64,000 nucleotides of DNA from an uncultured Draconibacterium sp. (GTDB taxonomy: Bacteria; Bacteroidota; Bacteroidia; Bacteroidales; Prolixibacteraceae). The translations under genes and the position numbers were made by a program. The stretch spans positions 18,039 through 82,038 of the forward strand of contig CANLMQ010000026.1 of the NCBI GenBank assembly GCA_947492175.1, written 5' to 3'. Below, piece after piece: positions 49,206 to 58,058 of the stretch. Each line of letters begins with the position of its first letter. Position 1 is the first letter of the stretch. The notes beneath the pieces were generated by a model that had not been told where the DNA came from, ran no database searches, and saw only the letters and a program-made list of their open reading frames with translations.

Positions 49206-51164
49206 TCATTGTTGTGATATAATTGCAGCATAACCTCCTCCTTTTTTCATCGGAATTTGTATTTCATCACCAGAGTTAACAACAATCTTTGTCATGGCAA
49301 AATCGGCAGCATGTTTGTTTGCATTAATCCCATCTTTCCAAATTCGCATGGTATGTTTTCCTTTTGGCAAGAAATCAAGTTTAACTGTTAATGAACGTTC
49401 ATCCCAGTCTGTCATTGCCCCAATGTACCATCTGTTTCCGGCTTTACGCGCAACGGCAATGTAATCAGAAACCTTTGCTGCAAGTACTTTGGTGTCATCC
49501 CATTCAGTTGGTACTTGCGACAAAAACTTCATACACTCTGGCTCACGGTAGTAATTCGATGGATTATCAGCAAGCATCTGTAAAGGACTTTCGTAAACCA
49601 CGTACATGGCTAATTGATGACAACGTGTTGTAGAGCTCATTGGCTCAGTGAAAATTGCTTTAAAGTTGTCTTTTCGGGCATTGAGCATAGCACCGGGAGT
49701 ATAGTCCATTGGACCTGCTACCATTCGGATAAATGGTAAGGTTACATTGTGTTCTGGCGTTACTACATCCGACCACTTACAGTTTTCAAGTCCGCGTACC
49801 CCTTCACTGGTAATTACATTGGGGAAAGTCCGTGAAATTCCGGTTGGTTTATAAGAACCATGGTAATCAACCAGTAATTTTTGATCAGCAGCTTTTTGTG
49901 CAACCAAATAGTAGTAATCTACCATCCATTGGTCGTCGCGTTGCATAAAATCAACTTTTATTCCTTTAACGCCCCATTTATTAAATGTTGTTAATGCCTG
50001 ATCCAGTTTATCGTAAAGAGCTTTCCAGGTAACCCATAAAATAACGTCAACATTTTTCTTTTTGCCATAAGCTACAAGCTCTTTGATGTTAATGGCATCA
50101 TTAACTTTTAATACATCTTCTAAATGATACCATCCTTCATCGAGAATAATATATTTAAGATTATACTTGGATGCAAAGTCAATATAATATTTGTATGTTT
50201 TTGTATTTATACCAGATTCGAAATCAACGCCATATATATTGTTGGCATTCCACCAGTCCCAAGCTACTTTCCCTATTTTAATCCAGTTGGTTTTACCAAT
50301 CCTGTTTGGACTTGCCAATTGGTAAATTAGTTCAGACGTAATTAACTGTTTATCTTCTCCGGCAATAATCATTACACGCCAAGGGAAGGCACGTGGGGCT
50401 TTTATTTCTGCAAGATAATTGGCATACTTGGTAACCTTTACATCACGATCACTGGTTTGCTTTGTTTCTAGTGGAAATCCGGCAAATTTACCTTTCAGCA
50501 TATTGGGAGTTTCAGTTCCCTGTAAGAACATGCCTGGGTACGATTCTAAATCCGATTCCGATATATACATTTTGGCACCTCCGGGCAGTTCAACCAGCAT
50601 TCCTGTTGAGCCAAACCGGTCAGTGGTAATATTGGCTAATTTTTCAACGCTATACCCACGTTCCTGATGCGAGTACATGCTTGATTCTTCAGGAAACCAG
50701 ACCTTATTGTTTGCTGTAAAACAGAAATTAACATCTTCTGATATTACCTTGTAGTTTCCAGTCCGGTTTAGTTTCCACCTATAGGCAATGCCATCGTTAT
50801 ATGCCCGGAATATCAGGTTGTAATCTCCTTTAAACTGAATCGTTAATTCATTATAATTATCCTGGATTTGTTCAAACTTCCGTTTAACCACAGGTTCAAT
50901 TATAGTTGAGACAGAGCTGGTTTCTACATTGCGGATTTGAGCGGATTTTCCCAGTTCTACTCCTTCGGAAAGTGACATCGCAATTGCAGATGGTGCTAAT
51001 ATCACATCTCCATTCAATTGTATTGAATATGACACCTTATCTTGCACATCAATGGTTACTTCAAGCTTTCCATCGGGCGATTTTAAACGGTTCTCTTTTG
51101 CAAAACAGCTTATGCTAGTCAGGCAACATGCAGCTGCCACTAAAAAAAAATCTTTTAACTTCAT
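49206..51164 (-). CDS. Glycoside hydrolase family 97, probably retaining alpha-galactosidase type
   Basis: I take the ATG at 51164 (MKLKDFFLVAAACCLTSISCFA), giving 652 residues with a signal peptide; the frame extends ten codons more upstream. The N-terminal GH97 beta-sandwich (~25-290, LKSPDGKLEVTIDV, AYNDGIAYRW) precedes a TIM barrel (~295-560). GIKVDFMQRDDQ places a candidate nucleophile Asp at residue 405, and TSEGVRG a candidate acid/base Glu at 454. An Asp nucleophile fits the retaining alpha-galactosidase branch rather than inverting SusB-type glucosidase. It is the last gene of the PUL. Confidence 0.88.
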   Translation of the reverse strand: MKLKDFFLVAAACCLTSISCFAKENRLKSPDGKLEVTIDVQDKVSYSIQLNGDVILAPSAIAMSLSEGVELGKSAQIRNVETSSVSTIIEPVVKRKFEQIQDNYNELTIQFKGDYNLIFRAYNDGIAYRWKLNRTGNYKVISEDVNFCFTANNKVWFPEESSMYSHQERGYSVEKLANITTDRFGSTGMLVELPGGAKMYISESDLESYPGMFLQGTETPNMLKGKFAGFPLETKQTSDRDVKVTKYANYLAEIKAPRAFPWRVMIIAGEDKQLITSELIYQLASPNRIGKTNWIKIGKVAWDWWNANNIYGVDFESGINTKTYKYYIDFASKYNLKYIILDEGWYHLEDVLKVNDAINIKELVAYGKKKNVDVILWVTWKALYDKLDQALTTFNKWGVKGIKVDFMQRDDQWMVDYYYLVAQKAADQKLLVDYHGSYKPTGISRTFPNVITSEGVRGLENCKWSDVVTPEHNVTLPFIRMVAGPMDYTPGAMLNARKDNFKAIFTEPMSSTTRCHQLAMYVVYESPLQMLADNPSNYYREPECMKFLSQVPTEWDDTKVLAAKVSDYIAVARKAGNRWYIGAMTDWDERSLTVKLDFLPKGKHTMRIWKDGINANKHAADFAMTKIVVNSGDEIQIPMKKGGGYAAIISQQ

Positions 51165-51194
51165 TTTCTTTTTAAAATTTGTATTGATATTCAA

Positions 51195-51505
51195 TAAAAC
51201 ATTAATTCCAGTTTACAAATACATTTGAGTTCTGATCAATCGTAATTTTCCATTTCCCCCCATTCACTGATAGTCGTTTTTAAATCAATCTTCATTTTCT
51301 TAAATTGTTGTTTCAGGCAATTGTGGAAAACTTGTTTCCTTTTTGTTGCATGCGGACAAAATAATAGGCACAAAACATTAAAAAGAATAGAACTGATTTA
51401 GATATATAATATTTCTGGTTCATATTATTTCTGCGTTCTTAAGTTTCTTTTTGTGATTCAATAATGAAATCTTTTAAAGTTCGTATAACAAGATTGAATC
51501 CAATA
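51195..51505. other. Intergenic region of about 320 bases without a gene
   Basis: AT-rich sequence between GH97 and the six-hairpin hydrolase. I see no open frame over 30 codons with gene-like character, no tRNA and no strong hairpin; it may hold a promoter for GH97 on the minus strand. Confidence 0.5.
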
Positions 51506-51514
51506 GAGGTAACC

Positions 51515-53518
51515 TTATAGCAGTTTTATTTTTATCACTTTGTTGGAGGAAACTAACTTCTCAAAAACCTTGTTCTTCTCTTCAAAAACTACAACTTTAA
51601 GTCTAGTCCCAACTCGATAAACCTCGATGTCGAATACCTTTCCAAAAGCGTTAATTTTTCGTAAGGCCATCTTGTCCCATTCTTTGGGTAACCTTGGAAG
51701 TAATTCAAATGTTTGTAAGCCGGATGGACGGATTCCAAACAGGCCTTCAGTAAATATGCGACAGTACAATCCGCTTTCAGCCGACAAATGCCTTTGGCTT
51801 CCTTCTGGATATGCCTCAACCGGATATGGTACATGTTCTCCTAAAAGCCGGCGCTGCGAATAATATGATAGGAATTTCATGGCTTTTTCTGTTTCTCCGG
51901 CCTGCAAAACACCTCGTAAAGCATAGAGCGTTGAGCGATCCCAAAAAGTTTTATTGCCAGCTTGTGTGGCCAAACCATCTTTCGTCCAAAGGCGCTCTGA
52001 AAAAAGGGCATCTATTGTACCTTCTGTTCGATCAAAGATACCAACAGTTAGAGGCATACAAATCCATGACCTTAAGATATCGTTTCCATCGTAGTAGCGG
52101 TAGGTTTTAAAGCCTTCAACTGTATCTCCAAAAAACGTTTCAATTGCACTTTTTAGTTTGACTGCTTGTTTCTTATAGTTATTTAATTGTACTGTTGTGA
52201 TTCCTAATTCTTTGCCAAGCATTGTAGCAGATATTAACGCATCATAATACAAGGTGGAAGTACACAGGTTGGCATCACCGGCAGGGAAACGACCTTCCAA
52301 TTCGTCGGAGTCAGAAGACACAACCCCATGAGCATTAAGTTTTCGCCTGTTGTATTCAAGACACCATTCAATAAGTGGCCAAAGCTCTTTTGCAGTTTTT
52401 GCATTGCCCAGAGTCAAGGCAAAGCGGGCAGCGCCATAGGCAATCATTGCTGCATCACCGCGGTCTCCTGCTCCGTTCCAAATATCAATGCCTTCAGCAA
52501 TAATTGAACTTGGTATGGGCTTGTATTCAGGATTCATAAAACGGGCAAAGTGCATATAAGCATTTAGCGAAGCATCGTTCCCTTTTTCATAACCAAGAAA
52601 AGGGAAAAAGGGGCCAATATATTCAGCTTGGTCGTTTGCCCAGATAGCTGCATAATATGCACCGCCACCGGGACCATGCATGTATCCGCCTTCGGTTTTA
52701 AAAATACTCTCAGAAGCTCTGATTTTTGCAAAATCAAATGCTTTATTCAGTACCGGATTTGGCGTTTCGAGAACTAAATTGCTCCATAAATTATCTATTA
52801 ATTGTTCCCTTTTTTGTTTTTCATCAATAAGCGATACAGACAGCTGTTCCTCATTTACCGCTTGAGCAGAAATCATCAGTCCAAAGGAAATTGTTTCTCC
52901 TGGTTTCAGGTGAAAGTTGCCATCCCCTAAAGTTGTCGTACGAATAATATAGCTGCCATCAACGCCTTTTCCTGGAGCGGAGATTGTTGAAAGGTTAAGA
53001 GCTGGTATTTCAATATCTATTTCCTGATTACTTTGGTTGGTTAGTTGGTATTCTTCTAAAAAGAAAGGCCGGATAGTGGATGGAAACAAAGTCCGTTTAA
53101 TGGAAACATTGTCAAAAGAACTTTGTATCGTCATAAGCCCTTTGTGAGTAATTTCGCTTGTTTTATCCTTGCTTAACGGGCGACCATTAATGTTTATGTT
53201 TTTTATTATATCTTCAGAGACAATGCGTGTAAAGCTTGCATGGGTGTTGTTAGGTATAGTCCGTAACATTGGCCATATTAATTCCCTGGTAATTTTAAAC
53301 GATTTGTCTTTATCAACACTATATCTAAGGATTACAGAAATGCTATCTCCACTCATTTCAATGTGATCGGAATGAGGTAATTGCCCTCCAATGTTCCAGC
53401 TAATTTCTCCTGTTTTTTTCAATTGCCATTTATCGTTGGAATTTGACGCGTAATGTATTATTGGACATAACAAAATAAGTACGAGGATAATAAATGTTGA
53501 TTTCATTTTAATGTTCAT
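51515..53518 (-). CDS. Six-hairpin glycosidase-like protein
   Basis: A 667-residue secreted protein with signal peptide (MNIKMKSTFIILVLILLCPIIHYAS). An N-terminal beta-sandwich (~30-240) is followed by an (alpha/alpha)6 barrel (~245-600) with GPGGGAYYAAIWANDQAEYIGPF, IPSSIIAEGIDIWNGAGDRGDAAMIAYGAARFALT and LEWCLEYNRRKLNAHGVVSSDSDELEGRFPAGD. The barrel architecture is typical of GH families 15, 37, 63, 65, 78 and 95; I cannot say which. Acidic residues in IWANDQAEY and DSDELEGRFP are plausible catalytic pairs. It is in the PUL between DUF4998 lipoprotein and GH97. Confidence 0.7.
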   Translation of the reverse strand: MNIKMKSTFIILVLILLCPIIHYASNSNDKWQLKKTGEISWNIGGQLPHSDHIEMSGDSISVILRYSVDKDKSFKITRELIWPMLRTIPNNTHASFTRIVSEDIIKNININGRPLSKDKTSEITHKGLMTIQSSFDNVSIKRTLFPSTIRPFFLEEYQLTNQSNQEIDIEIPALNLSTISAPGKGVDGSYIIRTTTLGDGNFHLKPGETISFGLMISAQAVNEEQLSVSLIDEKQKREQLIDNLWSNLVLETPNPVLNKAFDFAKIRASESIFKTEGGYMHGPGGGAYYAAIWANDQAEYIGPFFPFLGYEKGNDASLNAYMHFARFMNPEYKPIPSSIIAEGIDIWNGAGDRGDAAMIAYGAARFALTLGNAKTAKELWPLIEWCLEYNRRKLNAHGVVSSDSDELEGRFPAGDANLCTSTLYYDALISATMLGKELGITTVQLNNYKKQAVKLKSAIETFFGDTVEGFKTYRYYDGNDILRSWICMPLTVGIFDRTEGTIDALFSERLWTKDGLATQAGNKTFWDRSTLYALRGVLQAGETEKAMKFLSYYSQRRLLGEHVPYPVEAYPEGSQRHLSAESGLYCRIFTEGLFGIRPSGLQTFELLPRLPKEWDKMALRKINAFGKVFDIEVYRVGTRLKVVVFEEKNKVFEKLVSSNKVIKIKLL

Positions 53519-53727
53519 GGTTATCGAATTTTTTTGTGGTATATCTTAATTTTTTAATTATTAAAAAGCTACTCATTAAAAGAAGGTTTGTAGTTTTTAT
53601 GAACACCCGGTATTTGGTCATACAGAATGCAAGACTGCTGGTGATAAGACTTGAAAAAAGATACAATAATCCCAAGTAGAATAATATTTTTATTCGATTA
53701 TGATCGATATGATAATTTAGGAAGCAA

Positions 53728-53772
53728 GGGTGCCTTAAATGTAGTGTTCATCTCTATCATTTAAAGGCACCC
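53728..53772 (-). other. Strong hairpin splitting the PUL transcript
   Basis: GGGTGCCTTAAATG (53728-53741) pairs with CATTTAAAGGCACCC (53758-53772) with one bulged base over about 14 bp. It lies 26 bases past the DUF4998 stop and 210 bases ahead of the six-hairpin gene. There is no T-run on the minus strand, so it may stabilise the upstream SusCD message or mark partial termination. Confidence 0.6.
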
Positions 53773-53797
53773 AGTATGATTATTTATTTAAGAAGAT

Positions 53798-54931
53798 TTA
53801 ATTAATGACTTGCCCATAAATATCAAGTTCAGTAAGGAAGGTAAAGAACATGGGCCCTTGTATTGCTTCAAATTTCACAAATTTGGCCACTGGAAGATCA
53901 TCCAGTTGACATGATCTTTTAATGCTGTTTGGGTCATTATCGAACGTTCCCAGACCGACGAAACTGACACCGTCCATACTTGTGTATAATTTAAAAGCAG
54001 TATGTCCCCGGCTATCTCCATTCCGATTAAATGCATCAATTTTATTAATCATAACCGTTTCTTTTAAATCAACAATGAAATAGTGTGGGTAGTCAGGCTG
54101 TGCACCACTATACTGGGTATGCCAGTAGGTATCGTAATTACCGTCAATAACCTTGTTAACTGGTGCTTCCCATGCTTCACTTGAGAAATCAATAATTTCC
54201 CAATTATCTTTTGGAAGAATTTCTCCTTTAAATGAGATGAGCTTCGGTAAAGCAATTTCTATAGGGTTTGTTTTGAAGGTATCTATTGCTCCGACTTCAG
54301 GTATGTATTTTGTTACATAGCTAAGGGTACCTTCCGATTCCCAATCCCGGATCACAATACGGTTATCTTCTGGAAGCAGTGTACGTGTCATTTGCTTCCC
54401 TTCACTATCAAGGTATGTTAATTCAACGCCAATGTTCCCTTCTTGAATTGGTCCCCAGTCAATGGTTAAGGAATCAATAGTCCCTCCACCTTCTGTTGAA
54501 GTAATAATACGGTTGTTTAATGATTGAATATAGGAATCTCCATAAACACTTCCTGCTACAGGTACTTTAATTGAACGGTTCCCTTCTTTGTCGATATTGT
54601 ATACATTGAAAATGTATGACTTCTCTTCCAGATCATTAATTGTTATTTCAATTGAATCAAGGGGGAGATTTGGTGTAACAGCAGTACTTAAGTGATCAGC
54701 TCCATCGTTCCATTCAACAATGCAGTTTCTGATACTTCCTCCATTCTTGAAGAACAGTTTAATATTCAATCTACCATTTCCCGGTAAAACAATGGGGTCG
54801 TATGCCTTTCCGGCATATATGGTTTCTCCGTCTTTGATGTAGTCTTTGTGGATATCTTCCATTTGTTGGCAGGAAGTTATTCCAATGGTTACTACAAACA
54901 ATACTAGTAATTGGATTCTTATATTTTTCAT
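53798..54931 (-). CDS. DUF4998 surface lipoprotein with F5/8-type C (discoidin) domain
   Basis: The ATG at 54931 (MKNIRIQLLVLFVVTIGITSC) gives 377 residues with a lipobox Cys at ~21. The DUF4998 domain (~25-220) contains YAGKAYDPIVLPGNGRLNIKLFFKNGGSIRNC and RTLLPEDNRIVIRDWESEGTLSYVTKYIPE, and a C-terminal discoidin-like domain (~235-377) with NKVIDGNYDTYWHTQYSGAQPDYPHYFIVDL. Such surface glycan-binding proteins accompany SusCD and hold the polysaccharide on the cell. Its start is 17 bases after the DUF5000 gene. Confidence 0.85.
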   Translation of the reverse strand: MKNIRIQLLVLFVVTIGITSCQQMEDIHKDYIKDGETIYAGKAYDPIVLPGNGRLNIKLFFKNGGSIRNCIVEWNDGADHLSTAVTPNLPLDSIEITINDLEEKSYIFNVYNIDKEGNRSIKVPVAGSVYGDSYIQSLNNRIITSTEGGGTIDSLTIDWGPIQEGNIGVELTYLDSEGKQMTRTLLPEDNRIVIRDWESEGTLSYVTKYIPEVGAIDTFKTNPIEIALPKLISFKGEILPKDNWEIIDFSSEAWEAPVNKVIDGNYDTYWHTQYSGAQPDYPHYFIVDLKETVMINKIDAFNRNGDSRGHTAFKLYTSMDGVSFVGLGTFDNDPNSIKRSCQLDDLPVAKFVKFEAIQGPMFFTFLTELDIYGQVIN

Positions 54932-54947
54932 TGTAGCCATTTTTTAA

Positions 54948-56132
54948 TTAATTATTCACTTCCTGTCCAAAAAAAGTTAATTCAGCAAGGTGGAAGAACC
55001 CTGTTTGTGACCATGTTTCGTTAACGAGGATTCGGACGTACCTAACTTCAGGATCTTCCAGTGTAAAGGAATATTCATCTCCTTCTTTGTATTTTTTTTC
55101 ATCTTCAGCAGGTGTCCCACCAACTTCTGTTGGACGTATAGAAACACAATCCCTTAATTTTGTCCAACCATCCCAACTTCCATCGGTAGGGGTACTTGCC
55201 CGGCCCCAAATCTCTGATAAACGCGGATTTCCCCATCCGTAAAATACGATGTCTGATGGAGAGCTTCCTTGTCGTTGAACCATTGTAAAGCGGCTTAACC
55301 GTACCTTTGCGCCCAGATCGATTGTCACATATTGAGGCCAACCTGTTCCAGCGCGAGAATGGCAGAAGGTTGAAATATTGTCATCGTACATGTATTCAAA
55401 CCGTCCGCCCCAGTTCTCAACATCAGCATCACCTTCCAGTTCTACTTTTTCAAATTTACTTTTGTCCAGTTTCTGTTCAAACATTGGTGTTAAAACGGCC
55501 ATTGCTGTGTCTGAATAATTGTCCCAGCGATCGCGCAGAACTGCTCCAAAAACATTTTCTTCAGGATCATATCCCCTTAAATTATAAACTCCATTAATAA
55601 CCCCACTATAAATCGTTTCTATCGGTTTAATTGCACCAAGGGAATCTTTTGCAAGAATAATAAATGCTAAAGCACAGCTGTCAGGATTGCTCCAGGTATA
55701 ACGTACCCCTCCAAAATCAGAAATAATTTCAAGACTTTCTTTTACAGAGTGTACACCTGGTGTTAAGGGCTGTATTTTTATATTTAAAGGTTGTGAAATA
55801 TTCTCACTTCTATCAACCGTATAAAGTTTGACATCATGTTCATTGGTATCTCCATAACCTTCAATTTTTAATGAATTTGAATAGACAGAGCTTCTGGTCT
55901 CAAAATGCTTACCATTCGCGAGAGTGTACTCAGCTTTTACATACAATAAGTCCGTTTCATCAGGTAATGTATAGTTAATGATTGCCCCTCCCGGTATGTT
56001 TTCAATAACAGGATCTTTTACTTTCATTGGGGCAACCGTATCTTTTGTTAAAGGTACCCTCTCCAATTCCTCACATCCATTAAACAGGAGCAACAAAAAC
56101 AGTCCAAAGTACAGTATATTTATATTTTTCAT
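54948..56132 (-). CDS. DUF5000-type surface lipoprotein (DUF4959/DUF5126/DUF5000 domains)
   Basis: A 394-residue lipoprotein (signal LLLLFNGC, Cys at ~19). Three consecutive domains are readable: a DUF4959-type Ig-like unit (VKDPVIENIPGGAIINYTLPDETDLLYVKAEYTL), a DUF5126-type unit (ISDFGGVRYTWSNPDSCALAFIILAKDS), and a DUF5000/discoidin-like C-domain with FCHSRAGTGWPQYVTIDLG. It is a surface glycan-binding protein following SusD by 30 bases. Domain names are from recall of Bacteroidota PUL lipoproteins. Confidence 0.85.
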   Translation of the reverse strand: MKNINILYFGLFLLLLFNGCEELERVPLTKDTVAPMKVKDPVIENIPGGAIINYTLPDETDLLYVKAEYTLANGKHFETRSSVYSNSLKIEGYGDTNEHDVKLYTVDRSENISQPLNIKIQPLTPGVHSVKESLEIISDFGGVRYTWSNPDSCALAFIILAKDSLGAIKPIETIYSGVINGVYNLRGYDPEENVFGAVLRDRWDNYSDTAMAVLTPMFEQKLDKSKFEKVELEGDADVENWGGRFEYMYDDNISTFCHSRAGTGWPQYVTIDLGAKVRLSRFTMVQRQGSSPSDIVFYGWGNPRLSEIWGRASTPTDGSWDGWTKLRDCVSIRPTEVGGTPAEDEKKYKEGDEYSFTLEDPEVRYVRILVNETWSQTGFFHLAELTFFGQEVNN

Positions 56133-56162
56133 TTTGTTTTCGTTTTGTATTTTAAAAGTTAT

Positions 56163-58046
56163 CTACCACCCCGGATTTTGCACCAGGTTAGGGTTTTTTA
56201 TCCTCTCTTCTTCTTTTAGTGGCCATAAGTAGTCCTTAAAATCAAATTTTGGACTATATACAGTTGTAATATTGTAAAAGCTTTCTCCTTTCCCATTAAT
56301 ATTCCAACCTTTTATTGGCTTGTTCATGTATTCTTTGGCCTGTTTCCATCTACGCAGATCCCAAAATCGTTGGCCTTCAAACGCCATCTCAATCATTCGT
56401 TCGTGTTGAATAATGCTGCGCATGCCTTCACGCGTTAAGGGTTTTTCCGGAGATGTTGAGTGTTGTGTCCAACTTTCAATAACCCCCTTTAGTCCGGCTC
56501 TTGCCCTTACCCTGTCAATGTATTCATATACTTCGGCATTAGGAGCATCTTTTACTTCATTTAGTGCTTCAGTATAAAGCAAATACAAGTCTGCTAAACG
56601 GATTATCGGGAATGGATATTCAAAATCGATCACATAATAATCCCCGGAAAATGCATTTTGAGGACTAATTAGTTTTTTTACAAAATAGCCGGTAACAGAA
56701 TATTCCTCAGGATTTCTTTTTGTTGCTAGCTCGGTAGCCCTGCATTGCACATAGTGATAGTTTGGATCCAATACATAAGTTCCTCGGTCGAATGCGATAT
56801 CAGCGTAAAAGCGGGCTTCCCTGTCGAAGTGTAGGATAGCTGTTTTTTCACCAGATCTGACATAGTCATTTTCACCGGATGTCGCTTTACGTAATTTATA
56901 ACGGTTTTCATAATCAAAAGATGGATCTTCATTGATTGGAACCCCATTTTTAGAATAAAAAAGTTCTGCCATACGCAAGGTTGGCGCATAAAACTGTGTT
57001 ACCGGATTTCCTGAACTTACAGAAACCAATAAAGGTTGACACATTCTTTGATAGTCTGATATGAACCTGGTTTTTGTTGCTCCCCAAATTACTTCCGGGC
57101 TTGCTTTGGTCGTAATTATAGACCGAAGTTTCATTTCAAGCTCAATTGCTTCGGAATGCTCATATCTTGAAGTATTTTCATCAAATAGCGCAAATCCGGC
57201 TAATTCACATGTATTAATGGCATCTAAAGCAGCATCAGCGGCTTTTTGCCATTTGGAGGCATCATAGTTTGCATTGAATAAACTTTGCCCACGATTATCT
57301 TTAAGTCCGGTCAGATCAGGATTTCCATTAAATAACGGACTTGCAGCTGTTACCAGAACCAATGCCTTTATTGACTTTGCAATAGGTTGTGTAATCCGTC
57401 CAAAGTCACTGGTTTCCGAATTAAGTACCAATGGTAAATCAGGAATCGCTTCATCAAGGGTTTCAGTAATATAATCAACTACATCATCAGCGGGATCACG
57501 ATATACCTTAACATCATCAGTTGATGTGTCAATTGGAAGGTTTTTTTTGATAATAGGTATTGCCCCATAACTCCTGTATAACCAGAAATGGTAAAATGCT
57601 TTTAAAAATTTTACTTCGGCTATCCATTCTTTTTTCTCTAAAGCAGATAATCCAGGGACTTTACTTATTTCTTCCAGGAAAATATTGCAGTCGCGAATAG
57701 CAATAAACAAGTTATTACCTCTTCTGCCACCATCCCAGAAATTGAGGTAGGGATCAGTTGTGTTTTGAAATCCTTTGGCAATCATGGTTGAAGTAACTTT
57801 ACCATCCCAAACTTTTTCATTAAACCACACTTCATCGCCTGAAAGCAGGCCAGGGTTTACCCAAGGGTCGCCAAAATTAGGAAGGTAACTATAACAAGTA
57901 GCCAGATATTTCTCTGCGTTATATTTATCGGTAAAAGCATTTTCAACGGTTGCTATATTATCTGGCACTACATCCAGATAATCACATGCTCCACTTAGCC
58001 CAAGCAGGAACAAAATAACTACAATTTTGGAAATATATTTTTTCAT
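56163..58046 (-). CDS. SusD/RagB family outer-membrane lipoprotein
   Basis: A 627-residue SusD-like protein with lipoprotein signal (VVILFLLGLSGAC, Cys ~21). The N-terminal domain starts DYLDVVPDNIATVENAFTDKYNAEKYLATCYSYLPN; the C-terminal RagB/SusD block FPIIRLADLYLLYTEALNEVKDAPNAEVYEYIDRVRARAGL and RMIEMAFEGQRFWDLRRWKQA is complete, ending VQNPGW. It binds oligosaccharides for the SusC partner encoded 12 bases upstream. Confidence 0.95.
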   Translation of the reverse strand: MKKYISKIVVILFLLGLSGACDYLDVVPDNIATVENAFTDKYNAEKYLATCYSYLPNFGDPWVNPGLLSGDEVWFNEKVWDGKVTSTMIAKGFQNTTDPYLNFWDGGRRGNNLFIAIRDCNIFLEEISKVPGLSALEKKEWIAEVKFLKAFYHFWLYRSYGAIPIIKKNLPIDTSTDDVKVYRDPADDVVDYITETLDEAIPDLPLVLNSETSDFGRITQPIAKSIKALVLVTAASPLFNGNPDLTGLKDNRGQSLFNANYDASKWQKAADAALDAINTCELAGFALFDENTSRYEHSEAIELEMKLRSIITTKASPEVIWGATKTRFISDYQRMCQPLLVSVSSGNPVTQFYAPTLRMAELFYSKNGVPINEDPSFDYENRYKLRKATSGENDYVRSGEKTAILHFDREARFYADIAFDRGTYVLDPNYHYVQCRATELATKRNPEEYSVTGYFVKKLISPQNAFSGDYYVIDFEYPFPIIRLADLYLLYTEALNEVKDAPNAEVYEYIDRVRARAGLKGVIESWTQHSTSPEKPLTREGMRSIIQHERMIEMAFEGQRFWDLRRWKQAKEYMNKPIKGWNINGKGESFYNITTVYSPKFDFKDYLWPLKEEERIKNPNLVQNPGW

Positions 58047-58058
58047 GATTAAACTATT

